From assembly GCA_036381235.1 (NCBI GenBank), contig DASVDE010000032.1, positions 10,486 to 74,485 of the forward strand: a stretch of 64,000 nucleotides of DNA. Direction: 5' to 3'. The DNA is from DASVDE01 sp036381235 (GTDB lineage: Bacteria; Actinomycetota; Thermoleophilia; Solirubrobacterales; 70-9). The notes beneath the pieces are model-generated. The model saw only the letters and a program-made list of their open reading frames with translations. It ran no database searches and was not told the DNA's origin. The position numbers and the translations under genes were made by a program. Within the stretch, counting starts at the first letter, position 1; each line of letters starts with the position of its first letter. Positions 51,878 through 60,358 of the stretch are shown here, in pieces.

Positions 51878-52558
51878 ATGGATTCGCCATCCGCATCGAA
51901 TCCACAACGTCTACCTAGTGGGCGTCACGGATTGCCGCGGGCCTATGTGGTGCGATCGCAGCGCGAGCGGTTGCTGGAGGCGATGGTGAGGACGGCAGCG
52001 GCCAAAGGCTACGAGGCCACGACCGTCGCTGACGTGATCGAGATGGCCGGCGTCTCCCGCGCGACCTTCTACGAGATGTTCGAGGACAAGGCGTCTTGCT
52101 TCCTCGAAGCCTACGACGCGGTGATCGACGTGTTGGTCGCCCACGTCACCTCCGCCTTCGAGTCGGCCTCGGAGGAGCCCTGGCCGGAGCAGATCGCGGC
52201 CGGGCTGCGGGGGTTGGTCGAGCTGCTCGCGGCCGAAGCCGACATCGCCCGCATGGCGATGGTCGAGGTGACCGCCGCCGGCGACGACGCACGCGAGCGC
52301 TATCGAGCTGCGCTTGCCCGCTTCACACCGTTCCTCGAGGAGGGTCGAACATATTCCGGCCAGGGCGACGCATTGCCCCCCGACACCGCCCGCTTCGCAA
52401 TCGGGGGGGCGACCTCGATGATCTTCGACGAGATCCGCGCCGGGCGTGGCCCCACCCTGGAGCGGATCCTTCCCGACCTCGTCTTCGCCGTCCTCATGCC
52501 CTACCTCGGGCCCGAGGCGGCGGAGGAGGAGATGAATCGGGTCGTCGGCCAGGTCTAG
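51878..52558 (+). CDS. TetR-family regulator
   Basis: 226 residues. HTH residues about 24-70: LLEAMVRTAAAKGYEATTVADVIEMAGVSRATFYEMFEDK is the canonical TetR pattern (quoted in parts: TTVADVIEMAGVSRATFYEM). The ligand domain is not diagnostic. TTGGAC (51842-51847), an 18-bp spacer and TACATT (51866-51871) lie 6 nt before the ATG, a good leaderless promoter that fixes the start. The stop overlaps the convergent enoyl-CoA hydratase stop (CTAG). Target unknown; the neighbours suggest lipid metabolism. Confidence 0.88.
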   Translation: MDSPSASNPQRLPSGRHGLPRAYVVRSQRERLLEAMVRTAAAKGYEATTVADVIEMAGVSRATFYEMFEDKASCFLEAYDAVIDVLVAHVTSAFESASEEPWPEQIAAGLRGLVELLAAEADIARMAMVEVTAAGDDARERYRAALARFTPFLEEGRTYSGQGDALPPDTARFAIGGATSMIFDEIRAGRGPTLERILPDLVFAVLMPYLGPEAAEEEMNRVVGQV

Positions 52559-53307
52559 ACGCCCTCGCCGTGCCGACCCTCGCCCGCGGCGAAGCGAGCG
52601 GCGCCGCGAACCGCCACCTCGAGCACCTCGCGGCCGAGCTTGTGTTCGAGGGCGAGGCCTGCGTCGAGCGGCATCCCGAATCCCTCGATCGCCCCCCGGC
52701 GGTCGGCGAGCATCGTCTCCTGAGGGAAGGAGGCGATTTTCTCGGCCAGCTCCAGCGCCCGCTTCAAGTGGCCGCCCGGCTCGGTGATCTCGTTGATCAG
52801 GCCGATACGGTGCGCCTCCTCGACCGCGACAGGGCGACCGGTGAGGATCAACTCCAGCGCCCGGCCCATGCCGACCACTCGCGGTAGGCGCTGTGTGCCG
52901 CCGTCGAGCAGGGGCACTCCCCAGCGCCGCTCGAAAAGGCCGAAGGTGGACCCGGGCGTCGCGATACGCATGTCGCACCACAGGGCCAGCTCGACTCCGC
53001 CCGCCAGACACCAGCCGTCGATGGCTGCGATCGCGGGCTTCGACGGAGTGAGGCGCGTGGGGCCCATCGGGCCGGCGGGATGATCGACATCGAGGTCGAG
53101 CGCCTTCAGGTCGGCGCCGGCGCAGAACGCCTCCCCGCCCGCCCCGGTGAGGACCAGGACGCGGGCCTCTTCGTCAGCCTCGAAATCCTCCAAACCGCGA
53201 CGAAACAGCCTGGCGGTGGCGTCATCGACGGCGTTGCGGCGCTCGGGGCGATCGATGGTCAGCACCGCTGCGGCGCCGACTCTTTCGTAGCTGATTTCCC
53301 CGCTCAC
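52555..53307 (-). CDS. Enoyl-CoA hydratase/isomerase
   Basis: 250 residues from GTG 53307 (a TTG-type start at 53358 would add 17). Crotonase fold: VLTIDRPERRNAVDDAT, first oxyanion-hole segment AFCAGADLKALD, second AIAAIDGWCLAGGVELALWCD and the specificity region FGLFERRWGVPLLDGGTQRLPRVVG. The two catalytic Glu positions of classical hydratases are not both clear (ERRWGVP in place of the PExxxG loop), so the exact reaction is open. Divergent from the patatin-like gene. Confidence 0.88.
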   Translation of the reverse strand: MSGEISYERVGAAAVLTIDRPERRNAVDDATARLFRRGLEDFEADEEARVLVLTGAGGEAFCAGADLKALDLDVDHPAGPMGPTRLTPSKPAIAAIDGWCLAGGVELALWCDMRIATPGSTFGLFERRWGVPLLDGGTQRLPRVVGMGRALELILTGRPVAVEEAHRIGLINEITEPGGHLKRALELAEKIASFPQETMLADRRGAIEGFGMPLDAGLALEHKLGREVLEVAVRGAARFAAGEGRHGEGV

Positions 53308-53357
53308 ACGGGCGATCTTCCCATACCCGACAATTTGCGGGTTTGCAGCGAAAACCA

Positions 53358-53386
53358 TTGACTAGTATCGAAAATCCGTCTAGCTT
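53358..53386 (+). promoter_or_regulatory. Promoter of the patatin-like gene, leaderless
   Basis: TTGACT (53358-53363), a 17-bp spacer and TAGCTT (53381-53386) form a near-consensus housekeeping promoter. The GTG at 53394 begins 7 nt after the -10 hexamer, where transcription should start, so the mRNA would have no leader. Confidence 0.7.
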
Positions 53387-53393
53387 CGCGACG

Positions 53394-54179
53394 GTGACGT
53401 TGGAGGTCCCAACCTCAGGCCTCCTCGCTGGGCCCGCGGTGGGAGGCGCGGAAGGCGGGGCGGCGACAGACCCGCATGGCACGACACTGTGCATGCGCGG
53501 CAAGGGGTATCGAGGAGCGCTCTTTCATCTCGGCGCATTGACCCGGCTGAACGAACTGGGGTTGCTGGCCCAGCTCGACACGATCGGCGCCGCGGACGGC
53601 GGCAGCATCCTCGCGGTGCTGCTGGCGGCGCGGGTTCCCTGGCCGCTGCACGGCGTTTTCTCGGAATGGTCGGAGGCAGTGGCGGCGGAGATGCGCGAAA
53701 TCGCGGGTCGCGACCCGATTGGTGGACGGGCCCCCGACTCGACGCTGGAGGAGCGCTACGCGCGGGAGCTGGCCGCCTCGCTGGGAGGAGAGCTGCCGCC
53801 CCGGCCCCGCTTCGTGATCGGGCGGGCCGGCCTGGTGCTGGGAGAGATCGGCGACGGCGAGGCTGAGGCCGTCACCTGGCAAATCGGCGACACGGCGGGC
53901 TGGCCCGGATACGACGCGGCCCTGGTCGAGGATGTGATCGCCGCGGTGCGCACCGACCTCGACACCTTCGACGAAGCCGAGCAGGCGGTGCTGGAGAACC
54001 ACGGCTACCTGCTCGCCGACGCGGCGCTTCGCGAGCGAGGGCTAGGGAGTGTCGACTCGGCGCCCGCGGCACCGCCGTTCCCCGGCTGGATGGACGAGGC
54101 GAGCGTACGGGTGGCGCTCGCGGCAAGCTCCCGGCGCACTCGCCTGGGGCGCCGTCGACCCCGGCGCGGCGACGGCTGA
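53394..54179 (+). CDS. Patatin-like protein lacking the catalytic serine
   Basis: 261 residues. The oxyanion-hole region reads MRGKGYRGALFHLGALTRLN and LAQLDTIGAADGGSILAVLL. In active relatives this is GFRATLFHLGALRRLNE followed by a GxSxG-type SSVSGGSI, so the nucleophile Ser is Asp68 here. The Asp-Gly dyad segment is also absent and the chain is about a third shorter than the family, while the end TDLDTFDEAEQAVLENHGYLLAD is retained. It should not be a lipase; a binding or structural role, or decay, is inferred. The GTG start is set by the promoter. Confidence 0.75.
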   Translation: MTLEVPTSGLLAGPAVGGAEGGAATDPHGTTLCMRGKGYRGALFHLGALTRLNELGLLAQLDTIGAADGGSILAVLLAARVPWPLHGVFSEWSEAVAAEMREIAGRDPIGGRAPDSTLEERYARELAASLGGELPPRPRFVIGRAGLVLGEIGDGEAEAVTWQIGDTAGWPGYDAALVEDVIAAVRTDLDTFDEAEQAVLENHGYLLADAALRERGLGSVDSAPAAPPFPGWMDEASVRVALAASSRRTRLGRRRPRRGDG

Positions 54180-54232
54180 GCTCATCAGAAAGCGCTCCTG
54201 CGTCCGGGGCCGCCTTCCCATACCCTCATTCG

Positions 54233-55150
54233 ATGCGCATAGACCGGATCATCGCCGCGCGCCGACCCGTCTTCTCGGTCGAGTTCTTCCCGCCCAAGAC
54301 AGCGGAAGCGACCGAGCAGCTGTATGCCACCGCTCGAGAGCTGAGGGAGCTTGGGCCGGATTTCGTCTCGGTCACCTACGGGGCGGGGGGATCGACGCGC
54401 GAGGGGACGGTGGAGATCACCCGCGAGCTGAAGGAGCTGGGCTTCGAGACGATGGCGCACCTCAGCTGCGTCGGCGAGAGCGCCGACGGCCTGGCGGCGA
54501 CGCTCGACCGCATCGCCGTGGCCGGAATCGAGAACGTCTTCGCGCTGCGCGGCGACCCGCCGCGCGGCCAGGAGGACTTCGAGCAGCCCGAGGGTGGACT
54601 GGGCAGCGCCGCGGAGCTGGCCGCCTTCATATCCGCCGGCTGGGACTTCGCCATCGGCGGCGCCTGCTTCCCGGAGGTCCACCCCGAGGCGCCGGACCTC
54701 GACACCGACCTCACCTATCTGAAGACCAAGGTGGAGTCCGGCGCGAGCTTCCTGATCACCCAGCTCTTCTTCGATAACAGCGTCTACTTCGACTTCGTCG
54801 CGGCGGCCAGGGCGAAGGGCATCGATGCTCCCATCCTCGCCGGGGTGATCCCGGTTGCGAGCTTCGCGCAAACGAAGCGGATCTGTGAGCTGTGCGACGC
54901 GACAATCCCATCGCGGTTGGAGGAGGCCTTTCGCGCCTGCGGCGGAGACGAGCGGGCCGAGTTCGAGCTGGGCGTCGCCTACGCGGCCCAGCAGTGCGCG
55001 GAGCTATTGATCGCGGGTGCTCCGGGAATCCACTTCTACGCTCTGAACCGCGCCCCCGCGACACGCGCCGTGCTCGGGGCGCTGCGGGCCTCGCGGCCGT
55101 GGGAGCGGACACGCGGGGCCGTCGGCACCCCCGCGCAGACGGCTGGCTAG
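54233..55150 (+). CDS. metF: 5,10-methylenetetrahydrofolate reductase
   Basis: 305 residues, FAD-dependent TIM barrel making 5-methyl-THF for methionine synthesis. FSVEFFPPKTAEATEQLY has the catalytic-region Glu, DFVSVTYGAGGSTREGTVE binds folate/FAD, and NVFALRGDPPRGQ, GGACFPEVHPEA and LKTKVESGASFLITQLFFDN are family signatures. TACCCT (54221-54226) sits 6 nt before the ATG, a candidate leaderless start. No met neighbours. Confidence 0.95.
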   Translation: MRIDRIIAARRPVFSVEFFPPKTAEATEQLYATARELRELGPDFVSVTYGAGGSTREGTVEITRELKELGFETMAHLSCVGESADGLAATLDRIAVAGIENVFALRGDPPRGQEDFEQPEGGLGSAAELAAFISAGWDFAIGGACFPEVHPEAPDLDTDLTYLKTKVESGASFLITQLFFDNSVYFDFVAAARAKGIDAPILAGVIPVASFAQTKRICELCDATIPSRLEEAFRACGGDERAEFELGVAYAAQQCAELLIAGAPGIHFYALNRAPATRAVLGALRASRPWERTRGAVGTPAQTAG

Positions 55151-55165
55151 ACTTCCGCCGGGACT

Positions 55166-55933
55166 ATGGCGAGTCGCAAAGAAGAGCGCGAGCGGCTGCG
55201 GCAAGCGCGATTGGAGCGCGAGCAGCAGCAGTCGAAGGAACAGCGACGCAAACTGATGGTCGGCTACATCGCCGCTGGGGTGGTCGGCCTGGCCGTGGTG
55301 GTCGGGATCGTGGTCGTCATCGCCGGCAGCGGCGGTGGCTCGAGCGCGAGCGCCCACGTCAACCAGGCCAGCGGCTCGACCAACGGAGTCCCGGTGGACG
55401 ATCGCGAGGGAACCGCTCCCGCCGCGGTGAAGGTCACCAATCTGAAGGCGGCGGCCAAACAAGCCGGCTGCGTCTTGAAACTGAACCTGCGCGACGAGGG
55501 CCACACGCACGTTCCCCCCGGCACAACCGTCAAGTACAAGACCAACCCGCCGACCTCCGGCAACCACGTCGAGCCTCCCTACCAGCAGGCGGACGGCGCC
55601 TACAGCGAGATGCCGGACACGATCGACATCGTCCACTCGCTGGAGCATGGTCGCGCCCAGTTCCAGTACTCGCCCGATTTGCCCGAAGCCGACCAGCTGG
55701 CGCTGAAGGGCGTCTACGACTCGATGTACGGGGGGGCGCTGATCTTCCCCAACCCGCAGATGCCCTATGAAGCCGCCGCGACCGCATGGACGAAACTGAT
55801 CGGCTGCCCCAAGTACAAGGGCGCGATCACCCTCGACGCGCTGCGCGACTTCGCCCGGGTCAACTGGGGCAAGTACGGGGGCGAGCCGGTCAACGCCTTC
55901 TCGATCGTCGGGCCCACCCCGGCCCAGCAGTAG
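55166..55933 (+). CDS. DUF3105 membrane-anchored protein
   Basis: 255 residues. A strongly charged cytoplasmic N-terminus (SRKEERERLRQARLEREQQQ) and one membrane segment (YIAAGVVGLAVVVGIVVVIA) precede an outer domain with NPPTSGNHVEPPY, IDIVHSLEHGRAQFQY and a terminal WGKYGGEPVNAFSIV, the His-rich core of the DUF3105 family. Conserved His residues suggest metal binding; function unknown. TAGACT at 55148-55153 lies 12 nt upstream, so the leader is very short. Confidence 0.87.
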   Translation: MASRKEERERLRQARLEREQQQSKEQRRKLMVGYIAAGVVGLAVVVGIVVVIAGSGGGSSASAHVNQASGSTNGVPVDDREGTAPAAVKVTNLKAAAKQAGCVLKLNLRDEGHTHVPPGTTVKYKTNPPTSGNHVEPPYQQADGAYSEMPDTIDIVHSLEHGRAQFQYSPDLPEADQLALKGVYDSMYGGALIFPNPQMPYEAAATAWTKLIGCPKYKGAITLDALRDFARVNWGKYGGEPVNAFSIVGPTPAQQ

Positions 55934-55941
55934 ACGCGCGC

Positions 55942-56886
55942 CTACCGCGGTTGCCGGTAGGCCGGAAAGAACGAGGTGGCCTCATGATCGGAGAGGCGGT
56001 CATAGGCCTTTCTGTCGCAGATCAGCTCTGAGGTGTGCCAGGGCTGCTCGCGGTTGGCGAAGCCCCGCTTGAACTCCTCGAGGGGGTCGCCCGGGGTAAT
56101 GCCGCCACCGAGATTCAGCGGCAGGCCCAACTCTGTGGCGTGCTCGATCAGGGCCGCCACCACATTCTTCATCGGCGAGTCGCGCAGATGGGAGTCGGCA
56201 CTGCCGCTGAGGTAGTAGTGCAGGAAGCCGTCGCTGACCGCGGCGATCGACGCGGCGGCTACACCTCCCCCCGGCGCCTCCGCGACCGCCAGCCGGGTGC
56301 GCGGCGAGCGCAGGATCGTGTCGAAGTAATCCGCACCGAAGAAGTAGCGCTCGGTGGCGGAAGCGCGGCGCATCGTCTGCTCGTAGGCGAGGAGGAAGCC
56401 CGCCCGCTCCTGCGGGGTGGTGTCGGGCCCCGGGACGAGGCGCACCTCGTAGCCGTTGCGGCGGTTCTTGTTGATCTGGTTGCGATCGCTGCCGCGGCTC
56501 TTGGCGGGGAGCGCAGGGTCGGCGATCTGAACGACGTTGCGCTCCGTCACCCGCGCCAGCGGAGGATCGCCGAGCGTGTGGCGGATGAAGGCCGAGACGA
56601 GGCCCGTCGTCGAGAAGTCGACTTCGGCTGGATCGATCAGCGCATCGCTCGGGGGTAGGCGAACAATTCCCGGGTACCCGTAAGGGGAGATCGCGTCGAG
56701 CGCGTCGGCGCCGGGAATCTCGCGGACCACCAGAGGCGCCAGCAGCGCGTCCTCACCTGCCGTTACGCGCAACGTGTGCGTCACGCCTTCCGCATCGAGG
56801 AACTCGCGGCAGCGGAAAAACTCCTCGCTCGCGGACGCCTCACCGCGGTCGGCGAGCAGCTCCGCTGTCGCGGCCGACCCGCTCAC
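55942..56886 (-). CDS. FemAB/FemX-like GNAT-fold aminoacyl- or acyltransferase
   Basis: 314 residues. AISPYGYPGIV and RNQINKNRRNGYEVRLVPG then FLLAYEQTMRRASATERYFFGADYF are FemAB-type double-GNAT features; EFKRGFANREQPWHTSELI is the C-terminal motif of the lipid II aminoacyltransferase / exopolysaccharide acyltransferase group. In a polysaccharide locus it more likely modifies a sugar or lipid-linked glycan than peptidoglycan, but both are possible. Its start overlaps the GNAT gene by 4 bp; it is the last gene of the operon. Confidence 0.82.
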   Translation of the reverse strand: MSGSAATAELLADRGEASASEEFFRCREFLDAEGVTHTLRVTAGEDALLAPLVVREIPGADALDAISPYGYPGIVRLPPSDALIDPAEVDFSTTGLVSAFIRHTLGDPPLARVTERNVVQIADPALPAKSRGSDRNQINKNRRNGYEVRLVPGPDTTPQERAGFLLAYEQTMRRASATERYFFGADYFDTILRSPRTRLAVAEAPGGGVAAASIAAVSDGFLHYYLSGSADSHLRDSPMKNVVAALIEHATELGLPLNLGGGITPGDPLEEFKRGFANREQPWHTSELICDRKAYDRLSDHEATSFFPAYRQPR

Positions 56887-57464
56887 TTGGAGTCGGCTGC
56901 CGGCTCGTCCTCGGCGTCGAGCAGATCGGCGGCGGCGGCTCGGAACTCATCGGGGAGAACGCCCCAGACCTCGCAGTCGTCGGCCGGGCCGCCGTCCGTA
57001 CGGCTCAGGTGCCCGCGCATCGTCCCCTCGTGCCTCCAGCCGAGGCCGGCAACCGTCTTCTTTGCCACCTCGTTGCGAGCGGGGATGCGACCGTAGACGC
57101 GGTGGGCCCCGAACTCGTCGAAGGCCTTGGCGATCGTCAGCGCCTCGGCGCGGCGGCCCACTCCCTTGCCGCGTACGTCGTCGCCGATCAGCGCGCCCAG
57201 CTCCGGCGCGGTCTGGCGGAAGAGCCCGTAGAGAGCCGTGAAGCCGACCGGCTCCTCGTAGCCCTCCACCACGATCGCGAACTTGCGGTCCTCCCCCGAG
57301 TCGTCCATCGCGCGCCGGGTCCACGCCTCCGCCTGTTCCATCGAGAAGCCGTCTCGCTGCTCCATCAGGGTCTTCGTCGCCTCGGGATTGTTGAACCAGC
57401 GGTGGACCGCGCCCGCGTCGCCGGGCTCGAAAGACCGCAGTCGGACCTGTGGACGGTCGCTCAC
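56883..57464 (-). CDS. GNAT N-acetyltransferase
   Basis: 193 residues, RimJ/RimL-like. VRLRSFEPGDAGAVHRWFNN, VGFTALYGLFRQTAPELGALIGD and the acetyl-CoA loop RGKGVGRRAEALTI, followed by ARNEVAKKTVAGLGWRHEG. The GTG at 57464 is chosen because TAAGGT (minus, 57472-57477) lies 7 nt upstream and a longer open frame runs into the sugar-transferase gene. In this locus a sugar amine is a plausible substrate (similar to WecD-type enzymes). Confidence 0.88.
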   Translation of the reverse strand: MSDRPQVRLRSFEPGDAGAVHRWFNNPEATKTLMEQRDGFSMEQAEAWTRRAMDDSGEDRKFAIVVEGYEEPVGFTALYGLFRQTAPELGALIGDDVRGKGVGRRAEALTIAKAFDEFGAHRVYGRIPARNEVAKKTVAGLGWRHEGTMRGHLSRTDGGPADDCEVWGVLPDEFRAAAADLLDAEDEPAADSK

Positions 57465-57486
57465 GCCGAAGACCTTAGACAGGTTC

Positions 57487-58050
57487 TTAGTCGGGAGCGA
57501 GGCCCTGGCCGGTGACGAGGAGTCGCGCGGTCTTGACGAGGATGCGGGCGTCCAGCGCGGCGCTGCGGTGATCGACGTACCAGACGTCGAGCTCGATCCG
57601 CTCCTCCCAGGGAATGCCCGCCCGGCCCTGAACCTGCGCCCAGCCGGTGATCCCAGGCAGAACCTCGTGGCGGCGCATCTGGAAGGAGGTGTAGTCGTCG
57701 ACCTGGGCGGGGATCGTCGGGCGCGGGCCGACGATCGCCATCTCGCCCCGCAGCACGTTGACGAGGTTGGGAACCTCATCGAGAGAGGTACGGCGCAGCA
57801 GCCTGCCCGCCCCGGTGACGCGCGGATCGTCGCGGGCGACGACCGTGCCGACCCCGACCGGATCGGACCCCTGCACCATCGTCCGCAGCTTCAGCATCTC
57901 GAACTCGCGCCCGCCTTCGCCGACCCGGCGCTGTCGATAGAGAACCGGCCCACGACTGCCCAGCTTGATCGCGATCGCGGCCACCAGCAACAGCGGCGAG
58001 AGAACCAGCAGGGCAAGCGCCGCAACCGCGATGTCGAAGACGCGCGGCAT
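57487..58050 (-). CDS. Monotopic polyprenyl-phosphate sugar-1-phosphate transferase
   Basis: 187 residues, the minimal PglC/WbaP-C-type initiating enzyme. A single N-terminal hydrophobic segment (IAVAALALLVLSPLLLVAAI) with a Pro likely makes a re-entrant helix; then GPVLYRQRRVGEGGREFEMLK, the catalytic Asp-Glu in RRTSLDEVPNLVNVLRGEM, VGPRPTIPAQVD and LPGITGWAQVQGR. It loads the first sugar-phosphate on undecaprenyl phosphate. It abuts the GT2 gene with no gap, so the same transcript builds and extends the unit. Confidence 0.93.
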   Translation of the reverse strand: MPRVFDIAVAALALLVLSPLLLVAAIAIKLGSRGPVLYRQRRVGEGGREFEMLKLRTMVQGSDPVGVGTVVARDDPRVTGAGRLLRRTSLDEVPNLVNVLRGEMAIVGPRPTIPAQVDDYTSFQMRRHEVLPGITGWAQVQGRAGIPWEERIELDVWYVDHRSAALDARILVKTARLLVTGQGLAPD

Positions 58051-59235
58051 CTACCGGGTTCCGGGTGCCTTCTCCCAGGCGGCCGGAGAGCCCTTGCGTA
58101 AGCGGTCCCAGAGGCCAAGGGCAATAGAGAGGGTGGTCATCGCGTAGTAGCGGGCGATTCGAAAGGGCGCGATTGGAAACGAGCCGGCGAGGATCGCGGC
58201 GGCGATCACGGCCAGCTGCGCCCCGTAGGTGACGATGTAGACCCAGCCCTGATTCAGCAGAAGCAGGTTGGCGACGAAGGCGAGCAGGTGCAGGAAGGGC
58301 GTCAGGTAGCGCAGCAGGCGATGCGACGTGAGCTCGAACGCGTAGAGCGGCGAGTAGCCGCGGGGGCGCAGCATCCCCTCGCCGATGACGATGTCCCAGA
58401 GGCCGACCATCATCCGCCGTTTTCGGGCCAGCTCCCCCTCCAGGGTCGGGACCATCTTCTCCTCGGCGGTTGCGCCGGGAGCGTAGAGCGAGCGCAGGCC
58501 GCGCTTGGCCAGCGCGAAGGGGAACGAGAGGTCGTGGCTGCCCGACGGCGGCAGCGGTATGTAGGCATCGCCACGCACCGCATAGATCGCGCCGTTGCCC
58601 GCGGTCACCCCCGCCAGCCCGGACTCCATCTCCCGCACCTTCATCTCGTAGCGCCAGTAGGCCCCCTCCGGATTCTCGCCGGTCGCGTCGGTGAAGCGGA
58701 CCTGCCCGCACACGTAGCCGACCTGCGGGTCGGCAAAGGGCTCGACCAGGCGCAGCAGCGCATCGGGCGCCCAGGTGCTGTTTGCATCGGAGAAGGCGAG
58801 GATCTCCCCAGAGGCCTTCTCGGCGGCGGCGTTCTGAGCCGCAACCTTGCCGGCGCGGGGTAGGTCGAGGACGAGATCGGCGCCGGCGTCGCGGGCACGC
58901 TCGGCGGTGGCGTCATCGGAGCCGTCGGAGGCGACGATCACCTCCAGTCGCTCGCGCGGGTAGTCGAGCGCGAGCGCGTTGGCGACCTTGTCGGCGATCA
59001 CCTCCTCCTCGTCGAACGCGGCGATGATCAGGGAAACAGAGGGCAACTCGGTCGGGGACTCACCCGGCATCGCGGACGCGGAAGCGAGGGCCCGTCCATC
59101 TCTGTTTCTTCGGGCCCGAGCGAGAGCAGAGCAGATGCCGGATTTATCCAGAAGCCAGAGAAGGAGCGGGTAGCCGATGTGCGTGTAGACGATCAGCGCC
59201 GCCGAGATCCAGAAGACAATCGCCAGGACCGTCAT
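58051..59235 (-). CDS. Membrane-bound GT2 glycosyltransferase
   Basis: 394 residues from ATG 59235 (MTVLAIVFW). One N-terminal helix, then a GT-A domain: SLIIAAFDEEEVIADKVANA, EVIVASDGSDD, LAFSDANSTWAPDALLRLV (the DxD-like SDAN), and a late ARKRRMMVGLWD region equivalent to QxxRW; three C-terminal helices. This layout fits a processive or lipid-linked GT2. It overlaps the GT4 gene by 4 bp and abuts the sugar transferase. Confidence 0.9.
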   Translation of the reverse strand: MTVLAIVFWISAALIVYTHIGYPLLLWLLDKSGICSALARARRNRDGRALASASAMPGESPTELPSVSLIIAAFDEEEVIADKVANALALDYPRERLEVIVASDGSDDATAERARDAGADLVLDLPRAGKVAAQNAAAEKASGEILAFSDANSTWAPDALLRLVEPFADPQVGYVCGQVRFTDATGENPEGAYWRYEMKVREMESGLAGVTAGNGAIYAVRGDAYIPLPPSGSHDLSFPFALAKRGLRSLYAPGATAEEKMVPTLEGELARKRRMMVGLWDIVIGEGMLRPRGYSPLYAFELTSHRLLRYLTPFLHLLAFVANLLLLNQGWVYIVTYGAQLAVIAAAILAGSFPIAPFRIARYYAMTTLSIALGLWDRLRKGSPAAWEKAPGTR

Positions 59236-60347
59236 CCCTTCGCCTCCTGCAGCTCCCGGTAGAGCGCCAGGGTCTGGCGACCGACCTCGTCCCATGAATA
59301 TGGCCCCGCGGCAGCCTCACGAGCCGCGACGGCCAGCTCCTCGCGGGCCGAGGCGTCCGCGGTCAGCTCGGCCAGCTCCCGCGCGAGCGCGACCGGATCC
59401 TCTGGCGGCACGATCCGCGCCGCGCCGCTCGCCGCCAGCTCCGGGAAGCCGCCGACCGCGCTCAACAGCAGCGGCTTCCCGAACGCGAGGCCTGTATAGA
59501 GGACGCCGGAGTGCTCGGCATCGCGGTAGGGAAGCACGAGGAGATCGGCGCGACGGAAGATCGCCGGGACTTCTGCGTCCTCGACGAAGCGAGTGACGAA
59601 GCGGACGCGCCCCGGCGCTCGCTCGGCGAGGCGCCGCAGCGGCCCGACGTCCATCCGCGGGTTGCCGACGATCCACAGCTCCGCGCCCTCGATCCGGCGG
59701 AATGCTTCCAGCAGGGTGTCGAGTCCCTTGTACGGGCGCAGCAGGCCGAAGAAGAGGATCACCGGCCCCGCCGCTCCCTGCAGCTCGTCGGGCAGCGGCT
59801 TTTCTTCGGGCAGTCTGGTCAGGTAGTCGAAAGCGCCATGGGGAATGACCCGGACCCGGTCCGGGTCGAGGCCGACCTCGTCACGCAGACGGGCGGCGCC
59901 GTGCTCGGAGTGGGCGATCACCGCGTCCATCCTGCCGAACATGGCGCGGGCGCGGGAAACCTGGCGGCGGCTCGGAGCCGGGGGCAGGATGTAATGGGCG
60001 GTCATCGCGCGGGGGCGGTGAGACGGCAGCAGCAGCGCATCGAGCGAGGGCACCGTCAGCCACTGGTAGTGGACGATGTCCGCGTCGAGGGACCGGCGCA
60101 GGCGCAGCATGTCGGGTAGGTGCTCGGCCAGCTTGAAGGCGCGGCGCCCGGAGGCGTCGAGGCCTCGTGTCGCGGTGCGGCGGTAGAAGCACTCCCTGAC
60201 CGCAAAGCCCTCCGCAGCGGGCACCGGTCCGTAGAGGAAGCGGCTGGTCAACAGCTCGACTTCGGCGCCGCCGCGCGCCAACGCCGCCGCGAGCGCGCGG
60301 TCGTAAGGCGGCGTGAAGGCCGAGGGGTCGACCAGCTGTACACGCAT
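59232..60347 (-). CDS. GT4 glycosyltransferase
   Basis: 371 residues, GT-B fold. VQLVDPSAFTPPYDRALAAALARGG opens the acceptor domain; the donor domain has VILFFGLLRPYKGLDTLLEAF and the EX7E-like PYRDAEHSGVLYTGLAFGKPLL, with the second acidic position replaced in part by SGVLYTG. It probably adds a sugar to the lipid-linked unit in the cytoplasm. First gene of the minus-strand operon; TAATCG (60354-60359, minus) is 6 nt before the ATG and interleaves with the promoter of the divergent GT2. Confidence 0.9.
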   Translation of the reverse strand: MRVQLVDPSAFTPPYDRALAAALARGGAEVELLTSRFLYGPVPAAEGFAVRECFYRRTATRGLDASGRRAFKLAEHLPDMLRLRRSLDADIVHYQWLTVPSLDALLLPSHRPRAMTAHYILPPAPSRRQVSRARAMFGRMDAVIAHSEHGAARLRDEVGLDPDRVRVIPHGAFDYLTRLPEEKPLPDELQGAAGPVILFFGLLRPYKGLDTLLEAFRRIEGAELWIVGNPRMDVGPLRRLAERAPGRVRFVTRFVEDAEVPAIFRRADLLVLPYRDAEHSGVLYTGLAFGKPLLLSAVGGFPELAASGAARIVPPEDPVALARELAELTADASAREELAVAAREAAAGPYSWDEVGRQTLALYRELQEAKG

Positions 60348-60358
60348 AGCGGGCGATT

